This document shows, in pieces, positions 55,087 to 64,000 of a stretch of DNA of 64,000 bases (position 1 is the stretch's first letter; each line of letters starts with the position of its first letter). The stretch is from Cycas panzhihuaensis (lineage: Eukaryota; Cycadophyta). A program made the translations under genes and the position numbers. The notes beneath the pieces are model-generated. The model was not told where the DNA came from, did not search any database, and worked only from the letters and a program-made list of their open reading frames with translations. Where the stretch lies: assembly GCA_023213395.1 (NCBI GenBank), contig CM041465.1:54939741-55003740 (forward strand), written 5' to 3'.

Positions 55087-58000
55087 TCAAGCACTGTACC
55101 CTCCTTGGAGTGAACTCCAGAACCCTGATGGAATTTGAGCGCATGCTTCAGCAGAAACTGCGCTCATAGAATCCGCCGTAACACCTCGGTTACAGATATT
55201 TGCTAGAGCACGCATGTGTTTCAAGCCATACTGGGCAAGTGATCCACAATGGGATTCGAATGTGCGAACCTGTCATATGCGAGAAGCGTTAGCAGCGGCC
55301 ATTAAGGTGTGCACCGACTAGAATCCTTCCCTATTGCTCAGTATCAAACCTTATACTACTTACAACCGGTAGAACGTAAGCAAGGAGCAGCCTTTGGAGG
55401 GTATTTCATGATTTTTCGCCCCTGTATTTATTTGTAGAACTGGGAAGTACAAACAGAGGAAGATCGAATAGTAATGGGGATAAAATGTTACCATTGTTTT
55501 AAGGCAGTCCCAGTCATCCACCAATGCCTGCCCTGGGGATCGCACGGCTTTCAACACAGCAGGACCCATTTCTGATCCAAACAACAGCTCTCCAATAATC
55601 TTTACACTTCTGTCTACATGCACCCGATGTGTCATTAATTCCACCATCTCTTTCTGAGCGTCCAGCTTTTCGGAGTCGTCCTTGGATCTTTTATACTACA
55701 TATGTAAAACACAAAGAAATAGCTCTCATAATTAATATAGCTATAGATTGTAAGAGTGGTAACTACTCCACTCGTTCCCTGTCATCCGAACGGTGTAATA
55801 CGGTAACACCGATGAAAAATTTGAAACATGCCAGAGCTTATTTAAATAGCAGCTATTATTATCTGACAAAAACAAGGTAACCACAACTGAAGAAGCCAGC
55901 ATAACGATTATAAGGATTACTGGATCATCGTACTATAGATTCAATATGATTCCAGCTACCAACCTTTTGCCACAGGTAAAGGAGATCTGCATCTCTCTGG
56001 TTGACAGCTCTAACATCCTTCTCTTGCAAAACTTGGGGCAAATCGTTCTCATTGGCAGAAGTAACGTTGGCATTGGCGGGGTCAAATCCCAGGTACAAGG
56101 ACAATGGTTCCTTGCTGATAAGTATGTCGCCATATTGCATCACATGGGAGCCCATGTCATATGTATTGTTGTTGGATGTCCTATCCCTCACCTGTAAAAT
56201 GTCTGGCTTAGCAACACTCCAACATAAAATAGTATTAAACATGACTGATATGGATCTCTATTTCTATGAAGTCGACCGAAGGAATTGAAAATATCAGGCT
56301 GCTACCGTGTTTTGCAACATTAAGCATTCATAAATATTTGCACGTTTAAGGATATGGCTATCTAGTGTTGCACTCTGTCGTAAATCTATAATATCAGCAT
56401 GAAAGATGCAGTGCTGATCTTAGATGTGTGCCTCCAGTTCAGTAAGGGAAAAAGATACTCAGCTGGCAATAACATAGAAACGTATGAGTTTCATGGTACA
56501 TGTGCATCACTGACGCACTACATGGATAAGAGCTCTCTCTCTCTCTCTTACACACACACACACATATATATATATGATCGAATGATTTAAACTAATTAGT
56601 GATGGAAGGAATGACAGAGAGCCTTACAGGCAGAAACTACAAATCGCTCAAATATAAGCCTTGAAACACTCTACCTCCAATATTAGAGGACAACCTCATA
56701 TCAAGAATCGATATGGACGCACTAATCTTCTATCAGTAGGACGCAGGATACCTATATCTCAAGAGAACTAATAAAAAATGGTTAAGAGCAGGAAACCGAG
56801 CTCTGGAATCTTGTTAGCAGGTGCATCCAACTATGACATTAAGGCCTATACTTCTGGGGATTCAGAATTGGGACAAGTGGATGGAAATGCGATCACTAAT
56901 TCACATCAACGGATAGAGGAACACGACCAAATTCTTATTGGAAACTGACATTCCTGTACATAAACTACCTGAATATCGTTCATTCTAAAATTCCATTTCT
57001 GGGAGTTGACTACACTTACCGAAACATACTGCTGATTTAAGGTTTCCACCAGCAAATTGTGCGCTTCACTGCCAACACAATAAGTGACAATCAAATTTAC
57101 AATTGGCTATAGTCTGAAGAATTTTGTTGGGCTTAATACAAATTTGAGCTATAAAATAATTGCAGTGGATACGGCCAAACCTGTCCTCCATCCAAGCCAC
57201 ACTATACAGATCTCCAAGGCAGGTGTCATATTCAAGAGGAGGAGGAGGCCTCATTCCAGGACAATAGGTTCCCCAGCTGCTTTCCTCTGCATTTGATGCT
57301 GTTGTAACATAAATATTCATACCCTCTGCAAGTAGTCCCTCGAATATGCTTCCACTTTCACATGCTTCAACATAAATTACCTGATTGTTCAAACAAGTTA
57401 TGTTAGCGGTTTTATGATACTGACTCCGGGGCTTCAAATATTCTCCCAAGCTGCTACCAGGGATTCTTCAATCATAAGACATACAGCGCATCTAGACTCA
57501 ATTGTCAGATTTACCCAACTCTGCAATGACCACAAAAGTTGGCCATATATAAGAACACAAGCACTATAACCAAAGCAAACCCCTGCAAGCCGATTTCCCA
57601 TGGTGATTGATAACCCTGCTACCCTTAGCAGAGTACATCCAGCTGTGGTTGTGGTGACTATATAGTACCGTGTGGAAGTGGTGTAATTCCATGAGAAATT
57701 AAATTAGTCCTCTGATGTGGGGTAGTGTCGTAACTCCAAAAGCCTGCTCCTTCGGATTAATGAAGATGCTAAAAACTGAAAGTAACAAAGAAACTGATGG
57801 CTTTTGCCTTTTGTCTTACATGGCTCTACTCACCATTTGTTTGTAGGTGCCAGCAGCATATTTTGTTTCAACACTTCATTGAAATCATCTGCATAAAGAT
57901 TCGGACGAGTAGGCATTCCTGCAACCCATTTTCATCAACCACACGAATAAAGCCTCAGAAGCATGAAACTTAACATGTTGACTAACAATATAAAACAAAT

Positions 58001-59604
58001 GAAAGTTGGCATGAGAATAATCTGCCGAGTCATTTTTGCAGAAACATGTATAAGAGAGGCTTGCAGGGGATATATTCAATAAAATATGTGTAATGTATAT
58101 TATTGATCTAGGTGTTAAAAGGGGCTAGTTTCCCAAAGAGATGCATCGTCCCCTCTGAACTGGGTCCTATGCTAACCGTACAGAATTGAACAGGTAAGGA
58201 TGGAGAGGCAAAAATCTACTATGGTGGAAGCACTAGACCAAAGCCATTTTGTTATAGATCACAAATAAAGTCAAGATGCATTAATGTTCGGTGATTTCAT
58301 CACAAAGAAGTTCGTACAGACATTGTTTTCTCTGGACTTAAACAACAGGATTTGGGGGTCACAGGGGAATTCACACATGATACATCGGAATGTAACTTGT
58401 GCTGGGGCATACGAATGAATGAAGGAATTATAGAACATCCTCTCAGACCGAGTTGATACATCAGGCCTTGTTCAAACATCCTTGAATCTTAGATGCCAGA
58501 TCTATGCTTCAAATTGGTGTACTCTATCTCAAATTTTGGTAATATTTACTCACCAAGCACTCCCGGGCCTCCATGATCGGTGTAGTAAATGAAGATATGG
58601 TCATTGGGACCGCTATCAACAACCTTTCCACTTCCACCTCTAACTGAAGCTTTGTCTCCAAGGAAAACAGCAAAGAAATTATCTACACTAACATTCTTCC
58701 CAGTGTAGTCCTGCACGATGCACACAATTCAGAAAGAAGAAATAGACAATACCACATGTTTCTACTGGTTAAAGCTGGGACTGCACCTTAGGAACCCCCG
58801 CATACACATCTCTTCCCTGAGGATGGTTGATAATAATTCCAGGTCGAGGATTTGCTGGACTGTAAGCAATGTCATCGTACATAAATACGACGATGTTCTC
58901 CTCTTTCAATCCTCCTCTCCTCAGAATTTGATATGCGTGACAAACATCAGCCTGCATGGAATGAGAAAACAAATCACATCTACATGTACTCCACTAATTC
59001 TAATTTTCATGTAGAACTTATTTGACACATCTAGATGTACTCTACTAATTCTCATCGCTCTCTTCTGACCCCACAACCAGCAACAAGAAGAAATGCTGGC
59101 AGCAGCCAATATATATAGAGATATGAATGAAACATATCTCAATCTATGTATCTATGACTTATATCTGTAGATTCAGATGTCAAACAAAGGTACATATGTA
59201 TACCATAGGTATAAATCTATATATGAGTGTCTTTTGTTTTAACTATATCCGCAAACTGTCTGTGATAAAAACATGTATAGAAGATCACTCCCTATAAACT
59301 TATATCTAAAGATGACATGATTCTATCTACGCATAACTATGCATAGTTGGATGAACGAACATATGTCGACCTGGTGTCTGTAGTTGTAATATCCGGAAGA
59401 GCCTGCAACAAGAATAGCCCACCTCCTAGCGATTTTATCACCTTCATCAGATTTATTCTCACTGAGTGTTTGAAGGTTCTTAGTGGTGATGGGCATCCGA
59501 ATTATCCCATCGAAACTACTTCTGCTGGCATCTGCTATGCTATGCGATCCAAAGCAGATTAACAGCAGCACGACACCAACAGAGCACTTAAGTCTCCAGC
59601 CCAT
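55087..59604 (-). CDS. VPE: Vacuolar-processing enzyme (legumain, C13 cysteine protease), nine exons, one frameshift
   Basis: Asparaginyl endopeptidase that cuts after Asn in the vacuole, maturing seed storage and vacuolar proteins and acting in vacuolar cell death. Exons, minus strand: 59604-59371, 58951-58787, 58710-58554, 57918-57834, 57380-57181, 57068-57020, 56191-55964, 55695-55492, 55269-55087. All introns are GT-AG. The expected product is 501 residues, the family's normal size. It has a signal peptide (about 1-25), [32 protein letters not shown], catalytic His near 179 in YYTDHGGPG, catalytic Cys near 221 in [13 protein letters not shown], and a C-terminal prodomain ending [10 protein letters not shown]. 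Nine exons is the usual plant VPE structure. Exon 4 lacks one base in an A run (57866-57868 on the plus strand), which breaks the frame after NEVLK. Either a sequencing error or a null allele. Confidence 0.93.
56532..56574. repeat. (TC)n(AC)n(AT)n microsatellite in legumain intron 6
   Basis: Compound dinucleotide run, seen directly. Confidence 0.9.
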
Positions 59605-59675
59605 TACCTACGACAATCTTCAACTCAAATTCAAACACCAGATGACACACGCACTCGAATGTGCAGGGTACTCAA

Positions 59676-59690
59676 AAGAATATATAATAA
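59676..59690 (-). promoter_or_regulatory. Candidate TATA box of the legumain gene
   Basis: The minus strand reads TTATTATATATTCTT about 75-85 bases before the ATG, implying a 5' UTR of roughly 45 bases. Positional inference only. Confidence 0.5.
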
Positions 59691-59809
59691 TTGTTCACCC
59701 ATGGCATATTAATTCCCCATTACAACGTTTTACATTGGAGAACAAGTTGCAGCTTTGGCTACCGAAAACAGTCAAAATCGCATCGCATCACGGGTTTCAT
59801 CGTTTCTAA

Positions 59810-61810
59810 GAAATATTCGCATCTTATGAATTGATAATTAGAATTTCGCAGCCCATGAACTCGAATTTGATGGTAAAGTGTGCTTTCAATCGCATCTCAT
59901 ACATTTGGTAGAGGTTAATTTCTAAATCCTGGCAGAACTGTTTCCTCATTTACCTTTGAACATATCTCAACGCTCAAGATTGTGGCCCTATAAAATCAGA
60001 CATGGGTATGGTCCCATCCACCCGACTGTGTTTAATAGAATAATTTTACATTTTTTAGTACGAAAGATAGTTTCAACCATTCTAGCTAGACTATTGCTTT
60101 TCAATTATGGTGTTAGACTTACATTCTAATTATCAAACGCATATGTTGGTGGATTGTGGGGACCTGCCATGAATAATTCATGAGTATAACACTTCTTTAC
60201 TAGGTGAAATCCCATCATGCGTACACGCATCCAATACCTCTTTTAGAAATAGAAAGACATGTAATTTTAGGAGTTACCAAGTGATATATTATTGTCCAAG
60301 TGTCTTATCCATAAGAATCTACGATCTTATACTTTAAGAATCTTTATGAATCTATAAACCTTTACTTGGCCCCATTAACATGGAATATCCTTGACAATAA
60401 TTTAGATTGGTGCATGTAGAGAGAGATAGTACTCAATACAGAATTGTTGTTAGGGTTGCCTTCAATGGGTCAAGAAGGTCATTGTCTTTAATTTACAACT
60501 CTTATATCATGTTATACCACACTGACTAGTTTACATATTTTGAAAGGTAAAGCGGCATTTGTATTGCTTACTATGATTATTGTTTCTCTAAGGATGCACA
60601 TCTCAGTATTGGGGCAATAATTCCCATGGAGGGTTAACAATTTCTAAGAGTTTGATCGTGTCATACACATATTACAAATGCCTCCATACATTTTGAACTT
60701 TTCGCTAACTTTGCTAAACTCCAAGTGCATACTTTGTTATTTTACACCATTTTGATTTGTCAATACATTTAAAAAAATGAATAAACATTGGCATTGCTTA
60801 TTAGAATTATTTATTGCTCGTGCATGTGTTCTATTCATGTCATTTAATGTGGGTAATTATGTTGGATGAACAAAGAAGTGTACTTCATAACATTAACATA
60901 ATGAGATGTCCAATATGCTTTGGGGCATCATATTGAGGGGCAAAACCCCCATAGAACTCTCATTTTCTATTATGCTCTCTTTCTCTCCCCCCCCCCCCTC
61001 TCTCTCTCTCCCACACACATACACACATGCCCATACCCACCCCAACCCCTCCAACCCCCACACACACACAAATGAAAAGAAAAGAAAGAAAAGGAAAAAG
61101 AAAGAGAGTACAAATTCAATGTTTGGTTGGACTATAATAAATATCTATTCAGTATCAACAATCTAAATTCATACCTTTTCCTTTAATTTAGAATATTCTT
61201 GACAAAAGTTGGGACAATTGCATCTAAGTCCTCCAATAGCCTTGCAATTAATGAATACATCATGTAACACCATAAATATAGTTAAATATAAGGACATAAA
61301 TGAGATCCTCCTGAAATTATATCCTACTATTTTAAAAGGCCATGGATAACCAAATCATCTAAAAGGCATTGTAATGATAGTATCTATTTTGTCCTATTGA
61401 GCGATTGAGTGTAAAACAAGGTAACGTATACTTCCTTTTCACGCTTCCGTTTAAATCTCATTTAATTTAAAAGCCCATAATATATTAATACAAGATCGAT
61501 AGAAGTATCAAACAAAAAGATAATTAGTTAGTTATTGGCTAATTTCTTTTACAAAAACTTGATGACCTATTTTGGGAAAACAAAATATAAATCATTTCAT
61601 GAGGATAATTCATAAACTAAAGGCCTTTAACACTCTAAAATAGAGAATGAAAAATAATTATCTATATTAAATTAATTAAACCCACTCTATTGTAGAGGGC
61701 ATTTCATTCTATTGAATGAATAAAGTGAATTTAAAATTAGTGTAATATCCCATTAGTTAGGGAAAGAGATATGCACACTTAACCAAGATTAACAAAGATG
61801 ATTAATATTT
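59810..61810. other. Intergenic AT-rich region
   Basis: No gene recognised. Contains the compound microsatellite at 60985-61076. The nearest 200-300 bases probably hold the legumain upstream promoter. Confidence 0.55.
60985..61076. repeat. Compound microsatellite (C)n(TC)n(CA)n
   Basis: Poly-C, CT and CA runs in series, followed by a purine-rich A/G stretch. Seen directly. Confidence 0.85.
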
Positions 61811-62027
61811 CATATTTTCTCTTGTTGAAGTGGTTTCTTTTGGTTTCTTTAGAATGAAGATGGACTTATACATCCTTGTTAACCACAAACATTAGAACAT
61901 AATTAGAATTAGGATAGATTAAAATTTGTCATAGATGAATTACTAATGGTGATAGTTACAACTTGAGTTCAAAAGATGGTTCCCCCTTATTCATCCTTAA
62001 GTACCACGCAATTATTAAATGTTAAGG

Positions 62028-62066
<39 letters not shown>

Positions 62067-62121
62067 TACCATGTAATTATTGAATGTTAAAGCTTGTTAG
62101 TTGAATTAACTAATAAATATA

Positions 62122-62176
<55 letters not shown>

Positions 62177-62402
62177 AGTTAATTCAACTAGAAAGCCTTA
62201 ACATTCAATAATTGCGTGGTACTTAAGGATGAATAAGGGGGAACCATCTTTTAAACTCAAGTTGTAACTATCACCATTAGTAATTCATCTATGACAAATT
62301 TTAATTTGTCCTAATTCTAATTATGTTCTAATGTTTGTGGTTAACAAGGATGTATAGGTCCATCTTCATTCTAAAGAAACCACTTCAACAAGAGAAAATA
62401 TG
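61811..62402. repeat. Long inverted repeat (foldback/MITE-like)
   Basis: Left arm 61811-62030 and right arm 62193-62402 are near-perfect reverse complements of about 210 bases. The only clear differences are a 10-bp TGGTTTCTTT duplication in the left arm and a few substitutions. The loop holds (TA)n, a partial extra copy of the arm end (62066-62094), (CT)n and (TA)n. A nested inner stem pairs TTAGTTGAATTAACTAATA with its complement near 62172-62190. No ORF. Confidence 0.9.
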
Positions 62403-63399
62403 AACTAAAATATTTTCTTCTACCCAACTTTTTGAATTAATCTATGAAAGGACGTAGGTGTACTTTTATAGCATAAAAAAGATTCCTAACGTATTTGGTT
62501 ACAATATGTCTAGATAGTTTTTCTCATAAGAAACTATAATAGTGTTAGGTTTTTCTTAGGATGATTATGAGTTACTCTTTCTAATGGGGCCATCCATAAG
62601 TTGGAATAAATAAATTTTATATTATTTGTAAGGTAAGTACAAATGATAGTGATTATATAAAGGAGCCTTCTATATATGATCATGACACATAAGTCAAAAG
62701 GTAGTTGTTGAAAGCTTTAGTAATCAATTATTATTCAAAATTTATTCCCATATTAATCCTATGTAATAGAGTATATGTTATTTATGTGTCATGTATATAA
62801 TAATTTTAAGTGGTGATTGATCCTGTCTTATTTGCTTTACAATGGATGTATCGAACTTAAAATGATATTTAACAACCTATGGAATCTTCTTATCGATCAT
62901 TAAGGATAAATAAACGAATGGACTAAAAACACAATTTGAATCTCACACATTATATAATAATATTAAAATATAAGACATAAGAAATACAAGCAAAATGTAA
63001 TTATTATAAAAATATAAGATAAATTTATCTTTCACAAATATACTTTGGTTCTAAACATATAATACTAGAGGGAGATGAGCCTATATGTCTTTATGTATTT
63101 GTTGTATTATTGTGTGTATTATAAATGTTTATTATTATTTTTTAATTAAACATACTTATAATGATTAAAAAATCCTATAATATATTGATATGTTTTCTTG
63201 ATTAAACATAATGCTTAGTATTGAATGTTAGGCATCCTATTCCTATTGATCATAGCATTTATATGGGAGGAAAGCATCGCATATTTGTTGGCATCTCAAG
63301 ATACCTTCAAATACACAACAAGCGAGAAGAGAACAAAGTGATCTAATGGAGGGTGGTGTTGAAGAACACCGGGGCCTTCAATCCCAAAATAATATAGAT
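62403..63399. other. AT-rich intergenic region, nothing recognised
   Basis: No coding or repeat structure recognised. Confidence 0.5.
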
Positions 63400-64000
63400 G
63401 AGGCGAGGGTGTGATAGTGGAATCACGTATATGGGATGGTAACCACATTTGGTTATGATTAGGTTAGTCAACAGAGGGCTCCAAAATATAGAGTCAATCT
63501 AGCAAGTAAGAGAAATCACCCACACATGGCGTCCGTGCATCGGAACGCAAGTTCAGGACCCCCGAATGGCACACAACTCCCCTCTAGGTAACTTGGTTTT
63601 GGTTTTGAGGGTGGAAAGAGAGAGGGACATCCTCAGTTTCTTGAGTAACCTCAAGACGTAGGTCTTCTCGCCCTTGGATGGCCAGAAGGGAAGGGCAAGA
63701 CCGAACGAAGGAATAGATCCTCATAGAAAATGGAGAGATATGAATGGGATGCATTCGAAAGAGTGATGCAGGAGGTACATGCTCATAAGAGTGGCATTAG
63801 GGAACCACCTCATGCACGAGACCAACCCAAATGAGAGGATGTCAAGGCCACTTAACTAATGTAGGTGTGATGGGGTTAGAAGAGGATGTCCTAGAGGAAG
63901 AATCCTCCTTAGGCTAACCCACCCAAAGTAAGTTGGGGGGACAAGAGGCAACGATGGAAGAGGCTTCCGCCATCTTATGTGTGAAGGATTTGACCTTCTA
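63400..64000 (-). repeat. Divergent relative of the Tat LTR family, running off the window
   Basis: 63490-63720 parallels the first 250 bases of LTRs A-G in order: AATATAGAG/CTAGCAAG, GGCGTCCGTGCATCGGAACGCAAG (family ACGTCCGTGCGCCGGAGCGCAGG), TCTAGGTAAC, CCCTTGGATGGCCAGAAGGGAA (family CCTTTGGATGGCCGGGAAGG). The orientation is that of the minus-strand LTRs. Much more diverged than the cluster members; the rest lies beyond the window. Confidence 0.6.

Noticed and set aside
60906-61166. 86-residue frame over the C/CT/CA repeats
   Set aside because: Translation of a compound microsatellite only.

Overview
This is nuclear DNA of a land plant, most likely a vascular plant. It holds one intron-rich host gene, and everything else is mobile-element material. 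The evidence for a plant is the Tat-lineage Ty3/gypsy retrotransposons with a second RNase H, a plant mobile domain (PMD) gene, Copia primer-binding sites of plant type, and a nine-exon vacuolar-processing enzyme (legumain). The species cannot be named from the window.

Layout. (1) 1-2198: AT-rich sequence with a very decayed Ty3/gypsy RT-RNase H remnant on the minus strand. (2) 2199-45670: a nested retrotransposon cluster that splits the decayed element, whose gag remnant resumes at 45671. The cluster has two full-size Tat-type elements head to head: E1 (2199-18820, minus) and E2 (18821-45670, plus, 3' LTR truncated). E2 was hit twice by relatives: a solo LTR (23979-26529, TSD AGAGC) and a deleted element E3 (27912-37724, minus, TSD GCATG). 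There are seven LTR copies of one family; full ones are about 2.5 kb. (3) 46187-49968: an old Copia-type element with LTR, PBS and PPT but no recognisable coding. (4) 50424-54400: LTR relics and unassigned, partly exon-like sequence. (5) 55087-59604, minus: legumain/VPE gene with one frameshift in exon 4. (6) 59800-64000: AT-rich intergenic DNA with microsatellites, a long inverted repeat (61811-62402) and a distant relative of the big LTR family at the right edge.

How the parts work together. In E1 and E2 the sense strand carries PBS, gag, protease, RT, RNase H, integrase, a variable 85-bp repeat, and a separate archaeal-type RNase H (aRNH) next to the 3' LTR. Between integrase and aRNH, on the opposite strand, is a complete eukaryotic-style transcription unit: TATA box, short first exon, introns, a PMD protein with an acidic linker and coiled-coil tail. 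The same splice sites are present in both copies and exon 1 joins exon 2 in frame in both. E3 has lost RT-RNH-IN and the PMD/aRNH block but keeps gag, PBS, PPT and LTRs, as expected of a non-autonomous derivative. Nearly all element genes are broken by frameshifts or stops; the intact ones are the E1 aRNH and a long E3 gag frame.
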